In this document: piece after piece, positions 42,082 through 50,366 of the stretch
Layout: every line of letters starts with the position of its first letter
Numbering within the stretch: position 1 is the first letter of the stretch
Assembly (NCBI GenBank): GCA_963768975.1
Contig: CAVYKB010000016.1
Location: 22,307-86,306 of the forward strand
Length of the DNA: 64,000 nt
Direction: 5' to 3'
From: CADCTB01 sp963768975
GTDB taxonomy: Bacteria > Actinomycetota > Acidimicrobiia > Acidimicrobiales > AC-14
Notes under the pieces: model-generated
The model's input: only the letters and a program-made list of their open reading frames with translations
What the model was told of the DNA's origin: nothing
Database searches by the model: none
Program-made: the position numbers and the translations under genes

Positions 42082-42858
42082 TTGGCTTCCTCACTGTCGG
42101 TCACCGAACTGCTGGCCCCGTTCCGAGCCGATCCGGGCGGGACGGGCGTCTTCACGGATTTCGACGGCACCCTCGCCCCTATCGTCGACGACCCCACCGA
42201 GGCCCGACCGCTGCCCGGCGTGGTAGACGCCCTCGGTGCGCTGGCCCGCCGCTACGGCCGCGTCGGGGTGATCTCCGGGCGACCGGCGTCGTTCCTTCGT
42301 GACCACCTCGGCGGTCGCGGCATCTTCCTGTCGGGCCTCTACGGGCTGGAGTTCGTCGAGGAGGGCAGCGGCGACATCCGCGCCATCGAGGAGGCAGCAC
42401 CCTGGCGCGACGTGGTCGGCGGCGTGGCCGCCGCCGGCGAGAACGACCTGCCTGCGGGGGTCAGCGTCGAGCGCAAGGGGCTCTGCCTCACCGTCCACCA
42501 CCGGCGTGACCCCTCGCGCAGCGAGGAGTCCCGGCACTGGGTGGAGGCGATGGCCCGGGAGACGGGGCTGGTCGTCCACCCGGCGCGCATGTCGTTCGAG
42601 CTGCGCCCGCCGATCAAGCGCGACAAGGGCAGTGTCCTGGCCGAGGCGGCCGAGGGCCGGCGTCGCGTGTGCTTCCTGGGCGACGACCGGGGCGACCTCA
42701 CCGCGTTCGACGCCCTCGACCGCATGGCCGAGAAGGGCGCCACCGTGCTGCGGGTGGGCGTCGACAGCGAAGAGGCACCGGCCGAGCTCCTGGAGCGGGC
42801 CGACATCGTGGTCGAGAGCCCGGAGGGCTCCCTCAGGATCCTGCGCGGCCTCCTGTAG
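42082..42858 (+). CDS. otsB: Trehalose-6-phosphate phosphatase
   Basis: OtsB removes phosphate from trehalose 6-phosphate; it is a HAD-fold enzyme. The protein has the nucleophile motif FTDFDGTLAPIV, VISGRPASFLRDHL, SGLYGLEFVEEG, and the late FLGDDRGDLTAFDAL acid motif. Start TTG 42082 follows TAGGGT by 11 nt; GTG 42058 in frame is an alternative. The 3' end overlaps otsA, which is convergent, by 26 bp. Confidence 0.9.
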   Translation: MASSLSVTELLAPFRADPGGTGVFTDFDGTLAPIVDDPTEARPLPGVVDALGALARRYGRVGVISGRPASFLRDHLGGRGIFLSGLYGLEFVEEGSGDIRAIEEAAPWRDVVGGVAAAGENDLPAGVSVERKGLCLTVHHRRDPSRSEESRHWVEAMARETGLVVHPARMSFELRPPIKRDKGSVLAEAAEGRRRVCFLGDDRGDLTAFDALDRMAEKGATVLRVGVDSEEAPAELLERADIVVESPEGSLRILRGLL

Positions 42859-44299
42859 CCCGAGCGCCCGGGTCCGAGCGGCCCCCTGAGCGGGGTATCG
42901 CAGCGACGTCCGGCAGCCCACGCGAAGAGCCGGCGACGGTCAGCATGTCGTCGAGCCAGTGACGGGGGACCCGGGCCGACGCCAGCTTGGCCAGCGTCTC
43001 GGCATGGATCGCCCGCTCGCCCGGCGGCATGGTCAGCGCCGCAGCCAGCACGTCGGCCGTGCCGGAGACGTCGAAGGGGTTCACCTCGAGGGCGACCGTC
43101 CCCAGCTCGTCCCAGGCGCCGGCCTCCCGGCTCAGTGCCAGCACTCCGTTGGTGGTGTTGAGGACCGGTCCCTCTTTGGCCACCAGGTTGAGGCCGTCGC
43201 GGACCGGGTTCACGAGCAGCACGTCGTAGCGGGTCAGGGCGGCGATCGACCGGGGGAAGTTGTCGGAGGTGTCGAGGACGATCGGCGTCCACCCCGGTGT
43301 GCCCCAGCGGTCGTTGATTACCTTGGCCACCGACTCGACCTCCTGGCGGTAGGCCAGGTAGTCCGCCAGCCCCTCCCGCGAGGGGTACACCAACGCCAGG
43401 AACACCACGCGGCCCCGCCACTCCGTCCGGGTCCTCAGTAGGTCGTCGAAGGCCCAGAACCCTCGGAGGAGGTTCTTCGACAACTCGATGCGGTCCACCC
43501 GCACGATCAGCGCCCGGTCGCCCTTCGTCTCGTCGACCCACGCCTGCTCGCGCACGCACTCGTCCTCGAGGGCCCGGCCGGCGATGTCGTCGTAGTGCGG
43601 GCTGAGCGGGGCGACGAAGGTGGCCGGGGTGAAGCCCAGCACCTCGTCGCAGCACGCCTCGTAGTTGGCCGCCCACCGCCGGGAGTGGAACCCGCACGAC
43701 GCGTGGCTGCCCATGCCGACGAGCAGCTCCTCGGCCACGTCCGAGGGCAGGACCCGCAGCGCGCCCGGCTCGCAGAAGGGAATGTGGCTGAAATGGACGG
43801 CCCGCAGGTCGCGCCGCTTCTGGGCCAGCCACGTGCCGACCAGGGCCAGGTGGTAGTCCTGGACCAGGACGATCGCCCCCTCCGGCGCCTCGTCGATGAC
43901 GGCCTGGGCGAAGGCATGATTGATCTCCCGGTAGGCATCCCACGCCTCCCGCCAGCGGCGGTCGAGCCGAGGCCGGCGGGACAGGTCGAACAGGCCGTGG
44001 TGGAGGAACCACAGGGTGGCGTTGGACACGACGTCGTAGGCCATCTGGTACTTGTCCCGGTCGACGGCGAGCGAGCGGAACCGGAACCCCTCGGCCTCGA
44101 TCACGCCTTCGGCCGACGCCTGCACGTCGGCGTCGGTGAGCGCGGCCGCCATCCACGTCGCCCCGATCTCGCGGACGAGGGGGCCCAGGCTGGAGACCAG
44201 CCCGCCGGCGCCCCGTTTGGCCACCAGCGCGCCGTCGGCGCCGAAGGCGAAGGAGATCGGGCCTCGGTTGGAGATGACGAGGACCGGGGCGTCTGCCAT
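42833..44299 (-). CDS. otsA: Trehalose-6-phosphate synthase
   Basis: OtsA (GT20) makes trehalose 6-phosphate from NDP-glucose and glucose 6-phosphate. The 488-residue protein has VLVISNRGPISF, VLVQDYHLALVGTWLAQKRR, HFSHIPFCEPGALRVLP, VDRIELSKNLLRGFWAFDDL and NPVRDGLNLVAKEGPVLN. ATG 44299 has TATGTT 7 nt upstream, which favours it over ATG 44311. It is convergent and overlapping with otsB and divergent from a glycerate kinase. Confidence 0.93.
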   Translation of the reverse strand: MADAPVLVISNRGPISFAFGADGALVAKRGAGGLVSSLGPLVREIGATWMAAALTDADVQASAEGVIEAEGFRFRSLAVDRDKYQMAYDVVSNATLWFLHHGLFDLSRRPRLDRRWREAWDAYREINHAFAQAVIDEAPEGAIVLVQDYHLALVGTWLAQKRRDLRAVHFSHIPFCEPGALRVLPSDVAEELLVGMGSHASCGFHSRRWAANYEACCDEVLGFTPATFVAPLSPHYDDIAGRALEDECVREQAWVDETKGDRALIVRVDRIELSKNLLRGFWAFDDLLRTRTEWRGRVVFLALVYPSREGLADYLAYRQEVESVAKVINDRWGTPGWTPIVLDTSDNFPRSIAALTRYDVLLVNPVRDGLNLVAKEGPVLNTTNGVLALSREAGAWDELGTVALEVNPFDVSGTADVLAAALTMPPGERAIHAETLAKLASARVPRHWLDDMLTVAGSSRGLPDVAAIPRSGGRSDPGARATGGRAGS

Positions 44300-44306
44300 C
44301 TCGGCC

Positions 44307-44314
44307 AACATAAT
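44307..44314. promoter_or_regulatory. Overlapping divergent -10 elements of otsA and glycerate kinase
   Basis: Read on the minus strand, TATGTT (44307-44312) lies 7 nt before the otsA ATG. On the plus strand, CATAAT (44309-44314) lies 4 nt before the GTG at 44319. The two elements share four base pairs. Confidence 0.4.
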
Positions 44315-44318
44315 CCCC

Positions 44319-45329
44319 GTGCTCGTCGTCGCCGCCCCCGACAGGTTCCGCGGGACGGCCGGCGCCGCCGAGCTGGCGACGGCCATTGCGACGGCCGCCC
44401 AGGCCGCCGGCGCCACCTGCGACGGCGTTCCCGTGGCCGGCGGTGGCGAAGGCACGCTGGAGGTGTTGGGCGGGGCGGTGCGGACGGCCACCGTGCGCGG
44501 GCCGCTGGGCGGACCGGTCGTCGCCGAGTGGCGGCTCCACCCCGACGGGACGGCGGTCGTGGAGATGGCCCGGGCGTCGGGTCTTGCGCTGGTCGGCGGC
44601 GCCCAGGGCAACGACCCGCTGCGGGCCTCCACCGCCGGCACCGGCGAGCTGATCGCCGCCGCCCTCGACGCCGGCGCCCGCCGGGTGATCGTCGGCGCCG
44701 GTGGCTCGGCGTCGACCGACGGCGGGCTGGCGGCGCTGACCGCCCTCAACACCCGCCGGCGGCTCCACGCCGGCATCGAGATCGTCGTCGCCTGCGACGT
44801 GGAGACGCTCTTCGTGGACGCCGCCGAGGTCTTCGCTCCCGAGAAGGGGGCCACGCCGGCCCAGGTCGCCCTGCTCCGCCGGCGCCTGGAGCGCCTGGCC
44901 CAGGTCTACGAGCGGGACTACGGGGTCGACGTCACCGACCTGGCCGGCGCGGGCGCCGCCGGCGGCCTGGCCGGCGGGCTGGCCGCGGCGGGTGCGACGC
45001 TCGTCCCCGGCTTTGACTTCGTGGCCGACGCCCTGGGCCTGCCCGAGCGCATCGCCGGCGCCGATCTGGTCGTGACGGGGGAGGGAACCGTCGACGCCGA
45101 GTCCTTCGAAGGCAAGGCGGTGGGCGGGGTGGTCGACCTGGCGATGCAGGCCGGCGTCCCCGTGCTGGTCATCGCCGGCGAGGTGGTGGCCGACGAGCTA
45201 CCCGACCTGCCGGCCACGGTGACCCTCGTCTCCCTCGTCGCCCGGTTCGGCCGGGAGCGGGCCTTGGCCGACGCCGCCGGCTGCGTCGCCGAGGTGGTGG
45301 ATTCGGCTGTCCGTGATCGGGCGCGGTGA
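44319..45329 (+). CDS. Glycerate kinase (GlxK/GarK family)
   Basis: The enzyme phosphorylates glycerate, linking it to glycolysis. The 336-residue protein has VLVVAAPDRFRGTAGAAELA, PVAGGGEGTLEVL, STAGTGELIAAALDAGARRV, GGSASTDGGLAAL, VFAPEKGATPAQV and the late VVTGEGTVDAESFEGKAVGG, all family motifs. GTG 44319 is the start; the gap to the otsA ATG is only 19 bp. Confidence 0.9.
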   Translation: MLVVAAPDRFRGTAGAAELATAIATAAQAAGATCDGVPVAGGGEGTLEVLGGAVRTATVRGPLGGPVVAEWRLHPDGTAVVEMARASGLALVGGAQGNDPLRASTAGTGELIAAALDAGARRVIVGAGGSASTDGGLAALTALNTRRRLHAGIEIVVACDVETLFVDAAEVFAPEKGATPAQVALLRRRLERLAQVYERDYGVDVTDLAGAGAAGGLAGGLAAAGATLVPGFDFVADALGLPERIAGADLVVTGEGTVDAESFEGKAVGGVVDLAMQAGVPVLVIAGEVVADELPDLPATVTLVSLVARFGRERALADAAGCVAEVVDSAVRDRAR

Positions 45330-45331
45330 CG

Positions 45332-45337
45332 TATCAT
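45332..45337 (+). promoter_or_regulatory. -10 element of the riboswitch transcript
   Basis: TATCAT just after the glycerate kinase stop is well placed (7 nt before the P1 helix) to start the SAM riboswitch RNA. Confidence 0.4.
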
Positions 45338-45342
45338 GGGAC

Positions 45343-45449
45343 CTTCATCCAGAGCGGTCGAGGGACCGGGCCCGCAGAAACCGCGACAACCAGCCGTCAC
45401 CGAAGAGTTCGGAGGCGACCAGGTGCCAATGCCCGGAGCGATGAGGAGG
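45343..45449 (+). promoter_or_regulatory. SAM-I (S-box) riboswitch
   Basis: This leader matches the S-box aptamer: AGAGCGGTCGAGGGAC, GGCCC-like GGGCCCGCAGAAACC, CGACAACC, then AGGTGCCAATGCCCG and GCGATGAGG. P1 pairs CTTCATC (45343-45349) with GATGAGG (45440-45446). The Shine-Dalgarno AGGAGG (45444-45449) overlaps the 3' strand of P1, so SAM binding should hide it and block translation of the gene at 45456. Confidence 0.9.
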
Positions 45450-45455
45450 CAACAC

Positions 45456-46712
45456 ATGCCAGCTTCAACGGCCGAGAGCTTCGTGCAAGGCCTGAGGTGT
45501 CGGGAGTGCCACCACGCCTTCCCGGCCGAGGCGCTCCATGTCTGTGAATGGTGCTTCGGCCCCCTCGAGGTCGTCTACGACTACGAGGCCATCGCTGCGG
45601 CCACGTCCCGGGAGACCATCGCCGCCGGCCCGCCGTCGATCTGGCGCTACGCCAACCTGCTGCCGGCGGTCAACGACGGAGCGGTGGACCTGGGCGCCGG
45701 CTACACCCCGCTGGTCCGGGCCGACCGGCTGGCCGCCGAGCTCGGCCTCGGCGAGCTGTGGCTGAAGAACGACACCCTCAACCCGACGGGCTCCTTCAAG
45801 GACCGGGTCGTCTCCGTCGCCCTGGCGAGGGCGAGGGCCATGGGCTTCAAGGTGGCCGCCTGCGCCTCCACCGGGAACCTGGCCAACTCGGTTGCCGCTC
45901 ACGCGGCCCGGGCGGGGATGCGCCACGTCGTGTTCATCCCCGCCGACCTCGAGGCCGGCAAGGTCGTCACCACCGCGGTCTACGGGCCGACCCTGGTCGC
46001 AGTCGACGGCAGCTATGACGACGTCAACCGGCTGTGCGCCGAGCTGGCCTCGGAGAACCCCACCTGGGCGTTCGTGAACGTCAACCTCCGCACCTACTAC
46101 GCCGAGGGCTCCAAGACGCTGGCCTTCGAAACCGTCGAGCAGCTGGGCTGGGAAGCCCCCGACCACGTGGTCGTGCCCGTCGCCTCCGGCTCGCAGCTGA
46201 CCAAGATCGCCCGGGGCTTCCGGGAGCTGCACAAGGTCGGCCTGCTCGAGGAGGAGCCCCGCGTCCGCATCTCGGGCGCCCAGGCGGAGGGCTGCTCCCC
46301 GGTAGCCACCGCCTTCGCCGAGGGCCACGACTACATCCGCCCGGTGAAGCCCAAGACCATCGCCAAGTCACTCGCCATCGGCAACCCGGCCGACGGTCCC
46401 TACGCCCTCGACGAGGTCAAGCGCAGCGGGGGCGGCCTGGAAGCGGTGTCGGACCAGGAGATCGTGGACGCCATGCTCCTGCTGGCCCGCACGGAGGGCA
46501 TCTTCGCCGAGACCGCCGGCGGGGTCACCATCGCCACCCTCTGCCGGCTGGCCGCCAAGGGCGTCGTCCGTCGCGACGAGCGGGTCGTGGCCTACATCAC
46601 CGGCGCCGGCCTCAAGACCATCGAGGCGGTGGCGCCGGTCTGCGCCCCGACGGCCACCATCCCGCCCACCATGGACGCGTTCAACGCCGCCTTCGAGAAC
46701 CAGGAAGGCTGA
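45456..46712 (+). CDS. Threonine-synthase-like PLP enzyme under SAM control
   Basis: The 418-residue protein has an N-terminal zinc ribbon (RCREC and CEWC, residues about 13-38) and a fold-type II PLP domain with the PLP lysine in NPTGSFKDR, then ASTGNLANSVAAHAARAGM (phosphate loop) and VVPVASGSQLTKIARGF. This is the threonine synthase (ThrC) pattern. SAM control and the adjacent GG-ending sulfur carrier suggest it may instead use O-phosphohomoserine and a protein thiocarboxylate to make homocysteine. ATG 45456 has AGGAGG 6 nt upstream; an in-frame ATG at 45336 lies in the riboswitch and is rejected. Confidence 0.85.
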   Translation: MPASTAESFVQGLRCRECHHAFPAEALHVCEWCFGPLEVVYDYEAIAAATSRETIAAGPPSIWRYANLLPAVNDGAVDLGAGYTPLVRADRLAAELGLGELWLKNDTLNPTGSFKDRVVSVALARARAMGFKVAACASTGNLANSVAAHAARAGMRHVVFIPADLEAGKVVTTAVYGPTLVAVDGSYDDVNRLCAELASENPTWAFVNVNLRTYYAEGSKTLAFETVEQLGWEAPDHVVVPVASGSQLTKIARGFRELHKVGLLEEEPRVRISGAQAEGCSPVATAFAEGHDYIRPVKPKTIAKSLAIGNPADGPYALDEVKRSGGGLEAVSDQEIVDAMLLLARTEGIFAETAGGVTIATLCRLAAKGVVRRDERVVAYITGAGLKTIEAVAPVCAPTATIPPTMDAFNAAFENQEG

Positions 46713-46714
46713 CA

Positions 46715-46987
46715 ATGGCCACCATCCGCATCCCCACCCAGCTCCGCACTCTCACCGGCGGCGACGCCGAGGTCCAGGTCGACGGCTCCACTGTCGGCGA
46801 GGTCCTGAAGGCCCTCGACGCCGCCCACCCCGGATTCGCCGCCCGCCTCTTCGACGACGCCGGCGGCCTCCGCCGCTTTGTGAACGTCTTCGTGGCCGAC
46901 GAGGACATCCGCTTCTCCGAGGGCCTCGACACCCCCGTCGACGCCGGCCAGACGGTGAGCATCATCCCGGCGGTCGCCGGCGGCTGA
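46715..46987 (+). CDS. MoaD/ThiS/CysO-like sulfur carrier protein
   Basis: The 90-residue beta-grasp protein MATIRIPTQLRTLTGGDAEV ends in VSIIPAVAGG, so the terminal Gly-Gly needed for adenylation and thiocarboxylate formation is exposed without trimming. RRFVNVFVADEDIRF and VDAGQTVSIIPAVAGG are typical. It starts 2 nt after the PLP enzyme gene with AGGAAGG upstream, so both are under the SAM riboswitch. By analogy with CysO-CysM it probably donates sulfur to its neighbour. Confidence 0.85.
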   Translation: MATIRIPTQLRTLTGGDAEVQVDGSTVGEVLKALDAAHPGFAARLFDDAGGLRRFVNVFVADEDIRFSEGLDTPVDAGQTVSIIPAVAGG

Positions 46988-46993
46988 CCCTTG

Positions 46994-46999
46994 TAGGGT
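46994..46999 (+). promoter_or_regulatory. Leaderless -10 element
   Basis: TAGGGT lies 7 nt before the ATG at 47007. Confidence 0.45.
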
Positions 47000-47006
47000 C
47001 ATGCTT

Positions 47007-47144
47007 ATGAGGGAAGCTGCGAGGCCCACCTCGGATGACGAGATCGACGCAAGGGTGGCGGAGAGGGCGATCTCGTTGAACGCCAAGGTCAGGTCGATCA
47101 AGGTGACTCTTCCGGATCCCGCCGCTCCCTCACCCGGCGGTTGA
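47007..47144 (+). CDS. Small hypothetical protein, 45 aa
   Basis: This short frame encodes MREAARPTSDDEIDARVAER and continues to a Pro-rich end (LPDPAAPSPGG), 45 residues. It has the TAGGGT box at leaderless spacing and a charged helix, which support expression. No family is recognised; it might be a remnant. Confidence 0.4.
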   Translation: MREAARPTSDDEIDARVAERAISLNAKVRSIKVTLPDPAAPSPGG

Positions 47145-47421
47145 TGCTGGCTACCAGGGCCTGCATCTGCGCAAGCGTCGGTCCTTGATCTTCGAAGTCG
47201 TATCCCACAGCTCAGGCGTCGTTGAGGACGCTCGCTCGACTTCAAGCCCGACGCCGACGAGTTGTGCAGAGCCGTAGCAATTGAGGTGGCGTGTTGGACC
47301 AACCAGCATTCGGTGGAGTCTTCCGCCCCTCCTCCGCCCGGTTCGACACGATGACTGGCGTGGGGCTGGGTAATAGCGCCGGCCCCCCGGTTGCACATCC
47401 TCCCCACACGTGGTTTGCTGG
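47145..47421. other. Intergenic region before groEL
   Basis: This 277-bp stretch has no reading frame I can support on either strand. It contains TTGCAC near 47389 and the run-up to CIRCE, so the groEL promoter should lie in its last 60 bp. A TTGTGCAGA near 47269 resembles half of the palindrome at 29584. Confidence 0.4.
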
Positions 47422-47448
47422 TTAGCACTCGACAGTAGAGAGTGCTAA
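47422..47448. promoter_or_regulatory. CIRCE operator (HrcA site)
   Basis: TTAGCACTC and GAGTGCTAA are separated by 9 nt, a perfect CIRCE element, 38 bp before the groEL ATG. HrcA should repress groEL here outside heat stress. Confidence 0.95.
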
Positions 47449-47486
47449 CGGCCCGGTGCCCGGGCCGAAGAGGAGGAAGCACACGT

Positions 47487-49124
47487 ATGCCGAAGATGAT
47501 CGCGTTTGACGAGAGCGCACGCCGGGCCCTGGAGAACGGGATGAACCAGCTAGCCGACGCCGTGCGCGTCACGCTGGGCCCCAAGGGTCGCAACGTCGTT
47601 CTCGACAAGAAGTGGGGCGCCCCCACGATCACCAACGACGGTGTCTCCATCGCCAAGGAGATCGACCTCGAAGACCCCTACGAGCGCATCGGCGCCGAGC
47701 TGGTCAAGGAAGTAGCCAAGAAGACCGACGATGTCGCCGGAGACGGCACGACCACCGCCACCGTGCTGGCGTGGGCCATGGTGAAGGAGGGCCTGCGCAA
47801 CGTCGCGGCCGGCGCCAACCCCATGTCGCTCAAGAAGGGCATCGAGGCCGCCGTGGTCCGGGCGCTCGAGGGCATCAAGGAGATTTCGGTCGAGATCGAG
47901 TCCAAGGAGCAGGTCGCCCAGGTGGCGTCCATCTCCGCCGCCGACACCGAGATCGGCGACACCATCTCCCAGGCCATCGACAAGGTGGGCAAGGACGGCG
48001 TCATCACCGTCGAGGAGTCGCAGACCTTCGGTATGGAGATGGAGCTGGTCGAGGGTATGCGCCTCGACAAGGGCTACATCTCGCCCTACTTCGTCACCGA
48101 CCCCGAGCGCATGGAAGCCGACCTGGACGACCCGTACATTTTGCTCGCCGGCCAGAAGATCTCCGCCGTCCGTGACCTGCTGCCCGTTCTGGAGAAGGTC
48201 ATGCAGTCGGGCAAGGCCCTGCTGATCGTGACCGAGGACGTCGAGGGCGAGGCCCTGGCCACCCTGGTCGTCAACAAGATCCGCGGCACCTTCAAGTCGG
48301 TCGCCATCAAGGCCCCCGGCTTCGGCGAGCGCCGCAAGGCGCAGCTGCAGGACCTTGCCATCCTCACCGGCGGCCAGGTCATCACCGAGGACGTCGGCCT
48401 CAAGCTGGAGAACGTCACGCTCGACATGCTGGGCCGGGCCCGCAAGGTCACCGTCACCAAGGACGAGACCACCATCGTCGAGGGTGCCGGCTCTGCCGAG
48501 GAGATCAAGGGCCGGGTCAACCAGCTCAAGGCCGAGATGGAGAACACCGACTCCGACTACGACCGGGAGAAGATCCAGGAGCGCCTGGCCAAGCTCTCCG
48601 GTGGCGTCGCCATCATCAAGGTCGGCGCGGCCACCGAGGTCGAGCTGCGTGAGAAGAAGCACCGTATCGAGGACGCCGTGTCCACCACCAAGGCTGCGGT
48701 CGAGGAGGGTGTCGTGCCCGGCGGTGGCGTGGCCCTCCTCCGTGCCCAGGCCAAGGTCCTGGAGCTGGCCCTCACCCTGCACGGCGACGAAGCCACCGGA
48801 GCCCGCATCGTGGCCCGCAGCCTCGAGGAGCCGTTGAAGCAGATCGCGGTCAACGCCGGCATGGAGGGTGGCGTCGTCGTCGAGCGGGTGCGCAACCTCG
48901 ACGGCCCCACCGGCCTCAACGCCGCCACCGGCGACTACGAGGACCTCTTCAAGGCCGGCGTCATCGACGCGGCCAAGGTCACCCGGTCCGCCCTGCAGAA
49001 CGCTGCGTCCATCGCCGCCCTGTTCCTCACCACCGAGTGCGTCATCGTCGACAAGCCGGAGGAGAAGGGCAACGGCCACGGCGGCGGCGGTATGGAAGGC
49101 ATGGGAGGCATGGGCGACTTCTAG
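47487..49124 (+). CDS. groEL: 60 kDa chaperonin GroEL (stand-alone copy)
   Basis: GroEL is the large ring chaperonin for protein folding. The 545-residue protein begins MPKMIAFDESARRALENGMN and has VAGDGTTTATVLAWAMVKEG, AAVEEGVVPGGGVALLRA and a Gly/Met-rich C-terminus (GGGMEGMGGMGDF). ATG 47487 has AGGAGGA upstream. No groES lies next to it, as in the second actinobacterial groEL locus. Confidence 0.97.
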   Translation: MPKMIAFDESARRALENGMNQLADAVRVTLGPKGRNVVLDKKWGAPTITNDGVSIAKEIDLEDPYERIGAELVKEVAKKTDDVAGDGTTTATVLAWAMVKEGLRNVAAGANPMSLKKGIEAAVVRALEGIKEISVEIESKEQVAQVASISAADTEIGDTISQAIDKVGKDGVITVEESQTFGMEMELVEGMRLDKGYISPYFVTDPERMEADLDDPYILLAGQKISAVRDLLPVLEKVMQSGKALLIVTEDVEGEALATLVVNKIRGTFKSVAIKAPGFGERRKAQLQDLAILTGGQVITEDVGLKLENVTLDMLGRARKVTVTKDETTIVEGAGSAEEIKGRVNQLKAEMENTDSDYDREKIQERLAKLSGGVAIIKVGAATEVELREKKHRIEDAVSTTKAAVEEGVVPGGGVALLRAQAKVLELALTLHGDEATGARIVARSLEEPLKQIAVNAGMEGGVVVERVRNLDGPTGLNAATGDYEDLFKAGVIDAAKVTRSALQNAASIAALFLTTECVIVDKPEEKGNGHGGGGMEGMGGMGDF

Positions 49125-49144
49125 AGCCCCCTGCAAGCACGAAC

Positions 49145-49173
49145 GCAGCCCCGACCCTGAAGGTCGGGGCTGC
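49145..49173 (+). terminator. Terminator hairpin after groEL
   Basis: Arms GCAGCCCCGACC and GGTCGGGGCTGC form a perfect 12-bp stem with a 5-nt loop, 21 nt after the groEL stop. No U run follows. Confidence 0.8.
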
Positions 49174-49180
49174 GCCGCGC

Positions 49181-49186
49181 TACAGT
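49181..49186 (+). promoter_or_regulatory. Leaderless -10 element
   Basis: TACAGT lies 7 nt before the GTG of the lipoprotein at 49194. Confidence 0.5.
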
Positions 49187-49193
49187 CCCGGCC

Positions 49194-49634
49194 GTGACCG
49201 CCTTCAGAACGAAAATTTGCGCCGTCGCACTCCTCATCGCGCCAGTGGTAGGTGCCTGTGGGTCGGGAGACGACGGCGATCGTCTCACCGGAGCGAAGGG
49301 CGCTTGGGCCGCTCAGGTGGATCCGGTGTGCGCCGAGCTCCAGGGCAAGATCAGCACGCTCGGCGAGAATCCCGAGCAGCAGGCGGCCGATGTGGAGGCC
49401 GCGGTCCTGCGCATGAAGGCCGCTGCCTATCCCCGTGACGACGACCAGCGCGCCGCGCTGTTCATCGCCGCCATGGAGAACCTGTACCTGTCGCTCCAGG
49501 ACGTGCACCAGTCCCGTCTCGTGAACGACCAACCCCGGGCCCAGAGGGCCCTCGAGGGCGCCCAGGCCAACGCCAAGACCGCGAAGGACGCGGCCAAGGA
49601 GTACGGCCTGGTGGAGTGTGCCGAAGGCCTGTGA
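49194..49634 (+). CDS. Small lipoprotein, 146 aa
   Basis: The 146-residue protein has a lipoprotein signal (FRTKICAVALLIAPVVGACG, lipobox VGAC) and a helical mature part of about 120 residues (QVDPVCAELQGKISTLGENP; ARAL- and AKTAKDAAKEYG-type helices). The two mature Cys (VCAEL, LVECAEG) may form a disulfide. No function is known. It lies 6 nt before hemQ and may be co-transcribed. Confidence 0.7.
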   Translation: MTAFRTKICAVALLIAPVVGACGSGDDGDRLTGAKGAWAAQVDPVCAELQGKISTLGENPEQQAADVEAAVLRMKAAAYPRDDDQRAALFIAAMENLYLSLQDVHQSRLVNDQPRAQRALEGAQANAKTAKDAAKEYGLVECAEGL

Positions 49635-49640
49635 TGACGG

Positions 49641-50339
49641 ATGGCTGAGCCGGCGAGCGAACGCTCGGTGACATCGGCCGCGGGTTGGGGGGTGCTGCAC
49701 CTCTTCTGCACCCGCGGGCCGTCCACCGACGCCGAAGCTGTGACGGCGGCCGTCAAGACCGCCCAGGACGGCGACCACCAGGTCGTCACCTTCGCCGTCC
49801 TCGGCCACAAGGCCGAGGTCGGGTTCATGGCTCTGGGCCCCGACCTGTGGCGCCTGCGCCGGCTCCAGGCCGACCTCACCGCCGCCGGCCTGGCCGTCGT
49901 CGACTCCTACCTCTCGATGACCGAGGTCTCCGAGTACGCCCAGGGCGTGCCACCCGAGCGCCTCGAGCCCCGCCTGCACCCCAAGCTGCCGCCCGAGGGC
50001 AAGAACGTCGTCTGCTTCTACCCGATGTCGAAGCGGCGCAGCGTCGCCGGCAACTGGTACATGCTCCCCTACGAGGAGCGGCGGGACATGATGGAGAGCC
50101 ACGGTCGCAAGGGCCGTGAGTTCGCCGGGCGGGTGGTCCAGCTCGTCACTGGTTCGACCGGCCTCGACGACTGGGAGTGGGGCGTCACCCTCTTCGCCGC
50201 GGACCCCGCCGACCTCAAGCAGTGCGTCTATGAGATGCGCTTCGACGCCGCCTCGGCCATCTACGCCGAGTTCGGCGCCTTCATCACCGGGCTGGTGGCG
50301 CCGGTGGAACAAGTGTTGGCAGAAATAGGCCTGGGGTAG
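49641..50339 (+). CDS. hemQ: Coproheme decarboxylase HemQ (chlorite dismutase family)
   Basis: HemQ converts coproheme to heme b, the last step of the coproporphyrin pathway of Gram-positive bacteria. The 232-residue protein has the family segments GFMALGPDLWRLRRLQADLT, SYLSMTEVSEYA, and YPMSKRRSVAGNWYMLPYEE with the active-site Tyr region, then the heme-ligand region around MMESHGRKGREFAGRVVQLV. No other heme genes are adjacent. Confidence 0.92.
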   Translation: MAEPASERSVTSAAGWGVLHLFCTRGPSTDAEAVTAAVKTAQDGDHQVVTFAVLGHKAEVGFMALGPDLWRLRRLQADLTAAGLAVVDSYLSMTEVSEYAQGVPPERLEPRLHPKLPPEGKNVVCFYPMSKRRSVAGNWYMLPYEERRDMMESHGRKGREFAGRVVQLVTGSTGLDDWEWGVTLFAADPADLKQCVYEMRFDAASAIYAEFGAFITGLVAPVEQVLAEIGLG

Positions 50340-50366
50340 AAGCCCGGTACCGATCAGGAGGTTGGG

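Noticed and set aside
45336..45455. An earlier in-frame ATG for the PLP enzyme
   Set aside because: It lies inside the riboswitch, and the 40 extra residues have no family similarity; ATG 45456 has the Shine-Dalgarno sequence.
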